From Bacteroidales bacterium (GTDB lineage Bacteria > Bacteroidota > Bacteroidia > Bacteroidales > Muribaculaceae): DNA of 44,067 bases. Position 1 is the stretch's first letter. Each line of letters opens with the position of its first letter. The notes under the pieces were generated by a model. It did not search any database. It worked only from the letters and a program-made list of their open reading frames with translations, and was not told the DNA's origin. The translations under genes were made by a program, and so were the position numbers. Location: the NCBI GenBank assembly GCA_004552395.1, contig SFOK01000002.1, positions 1 to 44,067 of the forward strand, in the 5' to 3' direction. Positions 1 to 8,934 of this stretch are shown here, one piece after another.

Positions 1-17
1 AACAACATACGCACTTT

Positions 18-49
18 TTTGAAATTAAGCGCAAATTTGTGTAACTTTG
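18..49 (+). promoter_or_regulatory. Bacteroidetes-type promoter of the SrfB/SrfC/subtilase operon
   Basis: TTTG at 18-21 and TAACTTTG at 42-49 are separated by 20 bases, which matches the Bacteroidetes sigma-ABfr consensus. The predicted transcript starts near position 55 and leaves a leader of about 105 bases before the first gene. No comparably good promoter is seen before the following nine genes, so this may drive the whole set. Confidence 0.8.
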
Positions 50-65
50 CAAGATGCAGGGAATG

Positions 66-114
66 TGCAGTCACTCCTGCCCCTCCGCGAAATGGGGCTT
101 GTCGCGTGACTGCG
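66..114 (+). promoter_or_regulatory. Structured 5' leader hairpin of the operon
   Basis: GCAGTCAC (67-74) pairs perfectly with GTGACTGC (106-113). Nested inside it, GCCCC (79-83) pairs with GGGGC (94-98). The element lies between the promoter and the first start codon and has no T-run after it, so it does not look like a simple terminator. A role in translation control, RNA stability or ligand sensing is possible, but no known riboswitch class is recognised. Confidence 0.55.
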
Positions 115-161
115 ACTCTCTGTAATAGAACCACTAATATCGACTACATTTATCCTTTACC

Positions 162-3100
162 ATGGACATTTCATTGATATCCAACACCGGAATCCAGTTC
201 TACACTCTCCCGGAACCGGTAGTTTTCGATCTTGGCGAGGCTCAGGTGAAGCCCCAAAGATATTTCGAGTTTGAATTCGGAGCAAACACATATATAGAGC
301 CTGTGCTCTACGTGAACTCGCAGTTCGCCAAGCGTTCGGAGCTTGTGACGCGTCATTATCTGGACCCGTCCACAAACCGCTTCACTCTCCCCGAAGCCGA
401 GATAAATATGTCGCTGCTCCCGGTGGTGCCCATGGAGAAGGTGTTGACCTGCAATTCACTCATGGCTTATGTGGGAGCGGCCAAGAAACCGGGCCTCGAC
501 CTGCTTGAGAACCGATGGCTCCCTATACCGTACCTGCTCGACGCTACACCCGGCACCGCGCAGGGACCTCTCGACTGGTGCCGCGTCATGTTCTCACCCA
601 TAAAGGAGAAATGCACCGAGGATAAGCGCGTCTACAACGTGACGCTCGCTTTCGACACGGCAGAGAGCAAGAACGCCTCGCTGCAGGACGGTCCCACCTT
701 CGAGGGCCAGACGGAGAAGCACTTCAGCCTCTGCGGTGTGCCCGAGGCTGTGGCCGGAAACGCTTCCCTCTCCAAGTCGGAACGCAACCAGCTCGAGAAT
801 GTGGACGTGCCGCTCACGGTCTTCTCAACCTGCGACGCCACAACAAATCCGACGCTCAACTCCTGCCTGCAAGAGATATTCGACAGTGTCAACATACGCG
901 AACTTCCGGCCGGTCAGCGCCTTAAGTTTGTGGTCTACTACGTCTATTTCGTCAGCACTATCCATAAGATGGGATTCCTCCCCGGCGTGAAGCTCTACAA
1001 CGGCTCGCTCTTCCCCGCCATCAAGACCAATTTGGTGCTCGATGTGGGCAATTCCCGCACCTTCGGTCTCCTGGCCGAGGATCCCCTCAACGACAGTTTC
1101 TCCAATACGGCGGTGCTCCATCTGCGCGACCTCTCCACCGGCCGCGTCTATAAAGAGCCCTTCGATATGCGCCTCTGCTTCAAGGAGGAGCATTTCGGCA
1201 ACGAAAACTCGGAGCGCTTCCCCTGGCCCTCCGTGGTGCGTCTCGGACGCGAGGCTCTCGACTCGATCTACGGCGGCAACCGCTCGCTGCTCGACGCCCA
1301 GCAGTACGAAACCACCCACTCATCGCCCAAACGTTACCTGTGGGACGACGCGCCTTTCGCAGGCGAGTGGAAATTCATCAGCGAGAAAGACCGTGTCAAC
1401 GGCCCTGCCCACTCCGTATATTTCCCTGGTCTCATGGAGCAGCTCCGCAGCGACGGCAGCTTCACGCCCGATCCCGCAGAGATGGGTTCCCGCAGCGCTT
1501 ATTCCCGCGCCTCGCTCATGACGCTCTGCTTCGTGGAGATCCTCCTGCAGGCCCGCGCCCAGGCCAACAGCTACGAGTTCCGCCGCCATGCCGGCAACGA
1601 GAAAAACCGCCGGGTGATCTCCCGGGTGATCCTCACCTGCCCCACTGCCATGACTCGCCGCGAACAGCTCGTGCTGCGCCGCAGCATGGAGGAGGCTTCG
1701 GTGATCCTGCGCCGCTACTATGCCGCTGCATATATGTTCCCCTACGAGGCGCAGACCGACGCTCAGAAGATCGAGGTGATACCTTCGGTGGCGGACCTCT
1801 CCCTCTCCATGGACAATATCGACCACCGCATGTCGTGGAACTACGACGAGGCCACCTGCGCGCAGATGGTCTATCTCTACTCGCAGCTGCGCCGTAACCT
1901 GGGCAGCACATCCGAATTCTTCGAGAGCTACGGACGCCGCCGAAACGGCGAGCAGCGCCCCAGCCTCACCATAGCCTCGCTCGACATAGGCGCCGGCACT
2001 TCAGACATAATGATCTGCAATTACCGCGACGAGGGTCTCAGTGTCGAGGCAAGGCCGCTCTTCTACGAGAGCTTCCACATTGCCGGCGACGACCTGGTGA
2101 AGCGCATCATCACCGATGTGATCCTTGAATCACCCAAGGCTTCCTATCCCGACGCTTCGGGAATCATCACGGCCAAACTGCTCGCAATGGGATGCCCCGA
2201 TGTACCGGAGAAGATGCATCATTTCTTCGGCCAGACATCGAATATGGGTGTGGTAGAGTGCCGCATGCGCAAGGAATTCTGTGTGCAGGTGCTAATACCC
2301 ACGGCTTACTATCTTCTCGACCTGCTTCAGCGCGGCGAGAATGAGCGCGAGCTCCCCTTCGACGAGATATTCAGCCGCAACCGCCCCTCGCAGGAGCTGC
2401 TCGACTTCTTCGCCAAGTCCATGGGCTTCCGCTACGAGGACCTCAAGCTCGTATATAACCCCTCCTACCTCAACGAGATAGTGCGCCGCGTATTCGAGCT
2501 CCCGCTGCGCAAATGGTCGGCCATCTTCTATACGTTCAAGGCCGACATAGTGCTGCTGAGCGGCCGCCCCTGCTCGCTGGCAGAGATCCGCTCGCAGATG
2601 CGCCGCCTCATGCCGGTGGCTCCCAACCACCTCATATCCATGGCCGACTACCGCGTGGGCTCATGGTATCCCGGAAGCACCGACATAGGCCGTTTCTCTG
2701 ACAAGAAGTCGCTCGTGGCTGTGGGCGCTCTCATAGCCTATCTGGCTTCGGCAGGCAAGTTGCCCATGTTCAACCTCAACGCCAACCTACTCAAGACCAA
2801 GGTGTTCCCCACAAGCGAATACATCGGCCCGATGAATATCCACACAGGTGTGGTCGACAATCTCATCACACCCAAACACAATATGGCCGACCTGAAGGTC
2901 TCGGGTCTCCCGGTCTATCTCGGCACCCGTCAGCTCGATGTCACAGGCTACCCCACGCGTGTACTCTATAATCTGGACTTTGACCGCGAGGGCTTGCGCT
3001 CCACTGCCGCCCGCGCCGTGATCTTCTCTCAGGGTCTCGCTCCCGACACACCGGTGGAGGAGCTTCCCGGGGAGCTCCTCCAGGCGCAGATGGAGATAGC

Positions 3101-3311
3101 CAAGGTCCGCGCCCTGGCGCACCTGCCCCTCGAGGTTTCGCTCGAACGCGATTATGCGGCCGACAAGGAGGCTGTCCGCCTGGTATCGGTCACCGACGCC
3201 GAGGGCAACCTGCTCGATCCGAACCTCTTCTCGCTCAGGCTGCAGAGCCGTGCCGAGGAGGAGGCCGGATGGCTCGATTCGGGAGTATTCTCGCTCCATC
3301 TGGGCATCTGA
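162..3311 (+). CDS. SrfB-like ASKHA-fold protein
   Basis: This 1049-residue protein resembles the SrfB family (usually about 1000 residues), named from enterobacterial srfABC operons; the biochemical role of that family is not established. Two nucleotide-phosphate motifs of the actin/Hsp70 (ASKHA) fold are visible: DVGNSRT at D294-T300 and DIGAGTSD at D608-D615. No signal peptide or membrane segment is seen, so it should be cytosolic. It is the first gene after a strong promoter and is followed after 74 bases by a SrfC-like NTPase, which is the pairing known for this family and supports the call. It probably binds and hydrolyses ATP as a regulator or chaperone of the envelope components encoded downstream; that role is inferred. 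Confidence 0.75.
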   Translation: MDISLISNTGIQFYTLPEPVVFDLGEAQVKPQRYFEFEFGANTYIEPVLYVNSQFAKRSELVTRHYLDPSTNRFTLPEAEINMSLLPVVPMEKVLTCNSLMAYVGAAKKPGLDLLENRWLPIPYLLDATPGTAQGPLDWCRVMFSPIKEKCTEDKRVYNVTLAFDTAESKNASLQDGPTFEGQTEKHFSLCGVPEAVAGNASLSKSERNQLENVDVPLTVFSTCDATTNPTLNSCLQEIFDSVNIRELPAGQRLKFVVYYVYFVSTIHKMGFLPGVKLYNGSLFPAIKTNLVLDVGNSRTFGLLAEDPLNDSFSNTAVLHLRDLSTGRVYKEPFDMRLCFKEEHFGNENSERFPWPSVVRLGREALDSIYGGNRSLLDAQQYETTHSSPKRYLWDDAPFAGEWKFISEKDRVNGPAHSVYFPGLMEQLRSDGSFTPDPAEMGSRSAYSRASLMTLCFVEILLQARAQANSYEFRRHAGNEKNRRVISRVILTCPTAMTRREQLVLRRSMEEASVILRRYYAAAYMFPYEAQTDAQKIEVIPSVADLSLSMDNIDHRMSWNYDEATCAQMVYLYSQLRRNLGSTSEFFESYGRRRNGEQRPSLTIASLDIGAGTSDIMICNYRDEGLSVEARPLFYESFHIAGDDLVKRIITDVILESPKASYPDASGIITAKLLAMGCPDVPEKMHHFFGQTSNMGVVECRMRKEFCVQVLIPTAYYLLDLLQRGENERELPFDEIFSRNRPSQELLDFFAKSMGFRYEDLKLVYNPSYLNEIVRRVFELPLRKWSAIFYTFKADIVLLSGRPCSLAEIRSQMRRLMPVAPNHLISMADYRVGSWYPGSTDIGRFSDKKSLVAVGALIAYLASAGKLPMFNLNANLLKTKVFPTSEYIGPMNIHTGVVDNLITPKHNMADLKVSGLPVYLGTRQLDVTGYPTRVLYNLDFDREGLRSTAARAVIFSQGLAPDTPVEELPGELLQAQMEIAKVRALAHLPLEVSLERDYAADKEAVRLVSVTDAEGNLLDPNLFSLRLQSRAEEEAGWLDSGVFSLHLGI

Positions 3312-3385
3312 GAGGTTTTCGCCGTCTGCCCGACCCGGGGAGCCGGCAAGGTAAGTAACATTAAAAGAACGCATTTAAATCCGAT

Positions 3386-6370
3386 ATGGAGACAAAGAAT
3401 AACGACCGGCAGGAGCTGAACACCGTGCTGGTGAATGAGATAAAAGGTGAACGCAAAGTGGCCGACGCGGCTCTGAAGTGGGCCGCCCGCGATCTTGCGC
3501 CCGATCAGGCTGCCAAGGTGCGCGATGCCGTGCTCGAAGGGGGCGTCAAAGTGCGCAATATCGACCGAGCGCTCCACAACAACCCGGCCGCCGCTATCTT
3601 CGGCGAGAGCCAGGTGGGCAAATCGTATCTGGTCAAGAACCTGCTCAAGGACGCGCAGGGCGGTTTCTCGGTGAAGAACCCTGCCGACGGCCGCGATGTC
3701 AACTTCCTCAGCGAGCTCAACCCTCAGGGCGGCGGCGCCGAGTCTACCTCGCTCATCACTCGCTTCACGGTGCGTCCCACCAACGCGCCTAACTCGGAGT
3801 ACCCTATCAAGGCCGTGATCTTCTCGCCCATGGATGTGGTGCTCACGCTGGCCGACTCCTTCTTCTCCGATGTGAAGAACCACTCATTCCCCGACAAGGA
3901 GAACCTGGAGACGCTGCTCAACAGTCTGACCGAACGCTATGCCGGCGTAAGCCCCGTGCAGTCGGTGCTCACGGCCGAGGACCTCTACGAGATGGCCGCT
4001 TATCTGAACCCCGACCGCTTCCCGATTGCCCGCACCTGGCTCGGCTCACTGCGCTCCATCCGTTTCTTCGAGCGTCTCGCGACCCTGATTGCAGCCGTGC
4101 CCGCATCGGGTTGGCCGGAGGTATTCTCGGTGCTCTGGAACTCGAACCCGATCATCGACGATATTTTCCGTAAGCTGATAGCACTCCTCCGCGAACTCGA
4201 TTTCGAGCACGAGGTTTACATTTCCGTCGACGCCTTGCTGAGCTCCACAGGTACGATCCTTTCCGTGGACCGCATCAAGGAGTTCTTCGGCCTCGAAAGC
4301 ATGGGCGACACCAAAGTAGACCACGCTTCGGTTCCTTTGATGAAGGTATCCACCTCTTCGGGCGTGAAGGAGGTCAAGAAGAGCGAATTCACCTCCATAG
4401 CTGCCGAGGTGGTGCTCGAAGTCCCCAAGGAGGTGGCCGACCGCAAGAAGTTCCTCAATAATCTGGACATTCTCGACTTCCCCGGCGCCCGCAGCCGCGA
4501 GAATATAGACGAACACGATATCAATGCCGAGCGTGCCTGCACCATGGTGCTCCGCGGCCGCGTGGCTTACCTCTTCAACAAGTATTCGCGCAACTACCTC
4601 ATAACCACTCTCCTCTTCTGCTATCACAACCAGCAGAGCAATGTCAAGACTCTCAGCGAGCTGCTGCGCTTCTGGATTGAAGACATGATAGGCGCCGTCC
4701 CCGAGGAGCGAGCCGCTTATCTGAGTCAGGCTTCGGTGCCCCCGCTCTTCATAGTCGGCACCAAGTTCAACAGCGACCTCAACCGCAACAACTCCACCGA
4801 AAAGGACACCGAAAGCGAGGAGAATCTGCAGGCCTCGGCCCGCAACCGCTGGGAGAACCGTTTCGACAAGTTCCTCGTGGATATCATCGACGGCCACGCG
4901 CCTGAGAGCTGGTACAACAACTGGACACCGGGCCGCTCTTTCGACAATCTCTATCTGCTCCGCGACTACGAGTGGAGCACCGAAGTGTTCGGCGGTTACA
5001 TGCAGTCCAACTCCGAAAGCGGTGTCAAGGAGGAAATGAAACGCCACATGGAGCGCCTCAAGGATACATTCCTCAGCCATCCGTCGGTACGCACCCATTT
5101 CCGCGATGCCGCCGAGGCCTGGAGGCGCAGCGCCGAACCCAACGAGGACGGCTCGGAATATATCATAGAGAATCTCGTCAGTGCCTCGGCTACCGCCGTC
5201 AGCAGCCGCAACCGCCGTTTCGAAGATCAGATCAGGAAGTATTTCCACACTCTCTTCGACGCTATGGATTCCCGCTATCACGACGACGATACGGCCACCC
5301 GCATAGCCCGGACTCTCCGCGACGCCGGCAGGATCAGCTTCATGTTCGACACGCTCTTCACTTCGCGTCCCAAGTTCTTCTCCGAGTTCCTGTCGGCCAT
5401 GATAGTGGGCGAAGACAAGCTCCACGACAAGGTGCTCGACATGGCGGGCGAAATATCCGTCGTGGACCGCACGGACCTGCGCGCCTTGCTCGCTATCCGC
5501 CGCCACGCCGGCATCGACCCCAAGCTCTCCCGCCAGGAGAACACTGACCGCCTTCTCAAGGCTTACCACGCATCTTCGCTGTCAGAGATGGAGGCTTACC
5601 TGCAGCGCTACGGCTATTCACTCGACGATGTAATCAACCCGGAGAACACTCAGAACCTCCCCAAACTCCTCGTCGAAGAGCTCGAGCGCTTCTGGTTCGA
5701 TCATTATCTCAATCCGCAGCGCCTGCAGTCTTTCAAGGAATACGGCCTCACCGACGACGACCTGGAGGCTGTCACCGCTTCTCTCAAAGCCCTCTATTCG
5801 CAGCGCCTCGACACATCGCTCGAGATCCGCAGCCGCATAGCGAAGTATGTCACCACACCGGACCGCCTCTCCGACATGGCCGACGTCATAGCCGACATCG
5901 TATCCGAGATGTTCAATAAGTTCGTCAACAGTTTCGGTACCGCTTATTTCAATCCCGAGCTCTGGCAATCGGTGGCCGAGACCTCCAAGATGGCCGACGT
6001 CGAAGTGACTGTCCCCGCAGCTCCCATCGGCGAGGTCGAGTTCGACGAGCACAAGAGCCTTCAGTATATGAGCGATGTCTTCTCAACTTTCGAACACCTC
6101 GACGAGCTGATGAGCGACGAGAACGCCGCTCCCGCCTCGCTCGAACATTTCTCCAACTACCGCCATTATTCGCAGTGGGCCGAGAATATGAAGATCGGTT
6201 TCATGGCTTCGTGCGACATACCCAAGTTCGACATAGAGAAGAACGAACGCCTGCGCGACCTCATCGTCAAGGAGTTCACCGGCGATCCCGCCGTCGGCGA
6301 GATGGTCGAGACCGATCCCGCCGTCAAGGCCAAGATCGACCGCATGAAGCAAGCGCTTGCCGAAAACTGA
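3386..6370 (+). CDS. SrfC-like P-loop NTPase (putative virulence-factor family)
   Basis: This 994-residue cytosolic protein has a Walker A motif GESQVGKS at G73-S80, a switch-like DFPG at D364-G367, and a possible base-recognition segment TKFN near T459-N462 in place of the usual NKxD. That set fits a TRAFAC/dynamin-like GTPase. The long helical, charged C-terminal half (about residues 480-994) is also typical of large dynamin-like or SrfC proteins. Position straight after the SrfB-like gene supports SrfC, whose family function is poorly defined. It may couple nucleotide hydrolysis to assembly or membrane association. Guanine specificity is not certain because the fourth motif is non-canonical. 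Confidence 0.7.
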   Translation: METKNNDRQELNTVLVNEIKGERKVADAALKWAARDLAPDQAAKVRDAVLEGGVKVRNIDRALHNNPAAAIFGESQVGKSYLVKNLLKDAQGGFSVKNPADGRDVNFLSELNPQGGGAESTSLITRFTVRPTNAPNSEYPIKAVIFSPMDVVLTLADSFFSDVKNHSFPDKENLETLLNSLTERYAGVSPVQSVLTAEDLYEMAAYLNPDRFPIARTWLGSLRSIRFFERLATLIAAVPASGWPEVFSVLWNSNPIIDDIFRKLIALLRELDFEHEVYISVDALLSSTGTILSVDRIKEFFGLESMGDTKVDHASVPLMKVSTSSGVKEVKKSEFTSIAAEVVLEVPKEVADRKKFLNNLDILDFPGARSRENIDEHDINAERACTMVLRGRVAYLFNKYSRNYLITTLLFCYHNQQSNVKTLSELLRFWIEDMIGAVPEERAAYLSQASVPPLFIVGTKFNSDLNRNNSTEKDTESEENLQASARNRWENRFDKFLVDIIDGHAPESWYNNWTPGRSFDNLYLLRDYEWSTEVFGGYMQSNSESGVKEEMKRHMERLKDTFLSHPSVRTHFRDAAEAWRRSAEPNEDGSEYIIENLVSASATAVSSRNRRFEDQIRKYFHTLFDAMDSRYHDDDTATRIARTLRDAGRISFMFDTLFTSRPKFFSEFLSAMIVGEDKLHDKVLDMAGEISVVDRTDLRALLAIRRHAGIDPKLSRQENTDRLLKAYHASSLSEMEAYLQRYGYSLDDVINPENTQNLPKLLVEELERFWFDHYLNPQRLQSFKEYGLTDDDLEAVTASLKALYSQRLDTSLEIRSRIAKYVTTPDRLSDMADVIADIVSEMFNKFVNSFGTAYFNPELWQSVAETSKMADVEVTVPAAPIGEVEFDEHKSLQYMSDVFSTFEHLDELMSDENAAPASLEHFSNYRHYSQWAENMKIGFMASCDIPKFDIEKNERLRDLIVKEFTGDPAVGEMVETDPAVKAKIDRMKQALAEN

Positions 6371-6378
6371 AAACGCCC

Positions 6379-6395
6379 CGGGGGTCTTTCCCCCG
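6379..6395 (+). other. Intercistronic hairpin
   Basis: CGGGGG (6379-6384) pairs with CCCCCG (6390-6395) around a five-base loop TCTTT, between the SrfC-like gene and the first protease gene. No U-tract follows, so it is more likely an mRNA processing or stability element than a complete terminator. It could lower expression of the downstream protease genes. Confidence 0.45.
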
Positions 6396-6450
6396 AAGCT
6401 TCGGTTAGTATAATTAACAAACTGAACGTAAGAATATCAACCAAACTCAC

Positions 6451-8871
6451 ATGATTTATTCGCTTTCCATAACTGATCCCGGCAAATATAAAATGCTGGT
6501 AGTCAAGGGTAAGGAACCTCTCCGCGAATGGAAGAGAACTGCCTCGCTGCTCCGAAGCCGTCTGGGCGGCGTCTGGCCCGAAGTTACGGAGATCTTTGCA
6601 AACCCTGAATTCGACCCCAATGGCAACATCGAATGGAAGACTTCAGCCTTCTCCTCCCTCCCCCGGCCTCTCGACGTGATGCAAGGCGCTGAAAAAGAGC
6701 GCTATGAAAAAGTGCTCCGCGCAACGGCCGACCGCTTTCAGGAGGCTCTCGCAAGCCTTCGTCCGGGCGATGAGGCTTCCGAGCTTATCCACGCAATACT
6801 GACGATGCCTTCGGCCGACAATATCTACTGCGCCGACGGCAAGATAGTCATAGCCCAGTGGGGCATGAGAGAGTACAGCTCCCGGCCTCCTTTCTCGCTG
6901 CTCACTTTCGCGGGTGAATCCGACGATGCAAAGTCCGCCGGTTCCGCAAATGTTTCGGGTTCCGCAAATGCTTCTGCCTCAGCTGCCAAGGTCGCAGAAC
7001 CGACCGGGGAGAAGAAGCCGGAGCCGACAAAGATCCCCGAAATAATCGCCGTCCCCGAAGTCGAAAAAACCGACGCTAAGTCGGCCGACGGGAAACCGAT
7101 TGAGAAGGTCGGCGAGAGGGTCAGCGATAAGAAAGTCGCTGAGCAAAAGGCTGACGGCCGGGCACTTCCTCCGGTCGATACGGCCGGAAAGGGTGAGGAT
7201 AAGAAGCGGAAGAAGAAAGGCGCCTGGTGGAAATGGCTCCTGTTAGTGTTCGGTCTGCTTTTGATTGCCGGAGCGGTTTTCTTCCTGATCAGAGGCTGCT
7301 CGGGATCGGCTAAGGCCGAGAAGGTCAAGGAACTCCCCAAAACCTCTCCCGAGATTTCCGAATCGGATATCGTACTTTCCGAAGACAGCACCCAATATAT
7401 TGTAGGTGACCGACTTAACCTCATGATCACCGACAAGGGCGTCGACATGGACAAGTTCATAGCCGATTTCCGCAAACAGTATCCCGACCAAGAGAAATAT
7501 CAGCTCTGCAAACCTCAGGCCCAGGTCGGCATGATAACTCTCATTGTGCCTCCCGGGGAGCGCGAGAAACTCCGCAAAGAGATACCGGCCAAGATGAAAC
7601 CTGACTATAACGTGCTGGTTATCAACGAGGGTGTGGGAGGCAGCAGCTACGTGCCGGGCGACCCGGGCTTCTCCGACATCGACAAGCGCTACTACTTCGA
7701 CATGGTCAACGCGCCCGCCGCCTGGGACATTGAAAAAGGCTCGGCCAACGTGACTGTGGCTGTGCTCGACGACGGTTTCCAGGTTGATCATCCGGAACTC
7801 AAAGGGAAGGTCGTAAAGCCTTATGACACAGTGGCCGACACGCCGAGCGTTCAGCCCTCGCAGAGCGGCCACGGACAGCACACGAGCACCACTGTGGGCG
7901 GTAACGCCGACAATAATGCCGGTGTGAGCGGCATTGCTCCCGGCTGCAAAGTGATGCCTATCAACGTATTCACCGCCATGGGAGCTCCCACCAGCGAGAT
8001 AATCCGCGGTATAGTCTACGCCGTGGAAAACGGTGCGGATGTGATCAGCATCTCCATAGGCGCCGGCTTCTCTCCCATGATGAAATTCCTTGACGTGGAG
8101 GAACAGCGCGAGCTTGCCCGTACAACCGGAGTCGAGGAGGCCGAGGTCTACGACCAGGTCTATCAGTATTGCCTTGACAATGACGTGCTTGTGGTCATAG
8201 CCGCAGGCAACGAGACGGTGATTCCGGAGCTCGATCCGATGAAACGTTCCGACAAATGTATGGTCGTCTCAGCCGTTGATCCTCAGGGCGATATAGCCAT
8301 CTTCAACCCGATGACGCTCGACGGCTCCAACTGGGGTCCGCGTTGCGACATATCAGCTCCCGGTATCGCCATCTACAACGCTGTGCCCAATTCGGGCTAC
8401 GGTTTTATGCAGGGCACGAGCATGGCCTGTCCGCAGGTTGCCGGCGGCGCAGCTCTGGTGCGCAGCCACTTCCCCAACCTCAGCGCTCTGGAAGTGAAAC
8501 AGCTGCTTATCAACACCGCGCGTCCCACATGCGAATATGTAGGCCCGCTCATGGACCTCGCGGCTGCTCTCAAAGCCAACCCCAACGACCCTGCGGTCAC
8601 CGGTCCGAAGCCCTCTACCACGCCTCAGAATCCCGGCTCGGCCGACCCGGGTCAGGACCCCTATCGCGGCCTCTATATCGGCCGTAATCCGGGCCCGACC
8701 CCTTCGCCCTCAGTTACCCCCGGCAAGCAGCCTTCGCCCTCGCCGAGTCCGGCGGTGAATCCCGGCACGAAGCCGACGGCTCCGGCCGACAACCGCGACG
8801 TGGAGCGCCGTATCAACGAGATACTTCAGGAGATTGACGCTCTTATGAGGAGCAATCCCTACTGCGTATAG
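6451..8871 (+). CDS. Membrane-anchored subtilisin-like (S8) serine protease, copy 1
   Basis: The 806-residue protein has an N-terminal domain of about 150 residues without a signal peptide, ending in a conserved stretch around IAQWGM (W137). A charged, Ala/Glu/Lys-rich linker follows, then one membrane segment (about 256-280) and a subtilase domain. The catalytic set is complete: D440 in VLDDG, H474 in GHGQHTS, oxyanion N587 in AAGNE and S657 in GTSMACPQ. The common HGTH is HGQH here. The C-tail is Pro/Ser-rich and ends in a short charged helix. The topology places the N-domain in the cytosol and the protease outside the inner membrane. It is a tandem paralogue of the next gene and sits among NTPase genes, so regulated proteolysis in the envelope is the likely job. 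Substrate unknown. Confidence 0.85.
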   Translation: MIYSLSITDPGKYKMLVVKGKEPLREWKRTASLLRSRLGGVWPEVTEIFANPEFDPNGNIEWKTSAFSSLPRPLDVMQGAEKERYEKVLRATADRFQEALASLRPGDEASELIHAILTMPSADNIYCADGKIVIAQWGMREYSSRPPFSLLTFAGESDDAKSAGSANVSGSANASASAAKVAEPTGEKKPEPTKIPEIIAVPEVEKTDAKSADGKPIEKVGERVSDKKVAEQKADGRALPPVDTAGKGEDKKRKKKGAWWKWLLLVFGLLLIAGAVFFLIRGCSGSAKAEKVKELPKTSPEISESDIVLSEDSTQYIVGDRLNLMITDKGVDMDKFIADFRKQYPDQEKYQLCKPQAQVGMITLIVPPGEREKLRKEIPAKMKPDYNVLVINEGVGGSSYVPGDPGFSDIDKRYYFDMVNAPAAWDIEKGSANVTVAVLDDGFQVDHPELKGKVVKPYDTVADTPSVQPSQSGHGQHTSTTVGGNADNNAGVSGIAPGCKVMPINVFTAMGAPTSEIIRGIVYAVENGADVISISIGAGFSPMMKFLDVEEQRELARTTGVEEAEVYDQVYQYCLDNDVLVVIAAGNETVIPELDPMKRSDKCMVVSAVDPQGDIAIFNPMTLDGSNWGPRCDISAPGIAIYNAVPNSGYGFMQGTSMACPQVAGGAALVRSHFPNLSALEVKQLLINTARPTCEYVGPLMDLAAALKANPNDPAVTGPKPSTTPQNPGSADPGQDPYRGLYIGRNPGPTPSPSVTPGKQPSPSPSPAVNPGTKPTAPADNRDVERRINEILQEIDALMRSNPYCV

Positions 8872-8934
8872 CAGCCGGATTGCGGAAAAAAAGAAGCAAT
8901 CTTCGCTGCGTTTAATCCAACAGACTGATCTACA

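Noticed and set aside
4046..5569. Long minus-strand open frame (507 codons) inside the SrfC-like gene
   Set aside because: It lies fully opposite a gene with clear P-loop motifs; its composition (His/Glu/Val-rich) is the usual antisense shadow of GC-rich codons.
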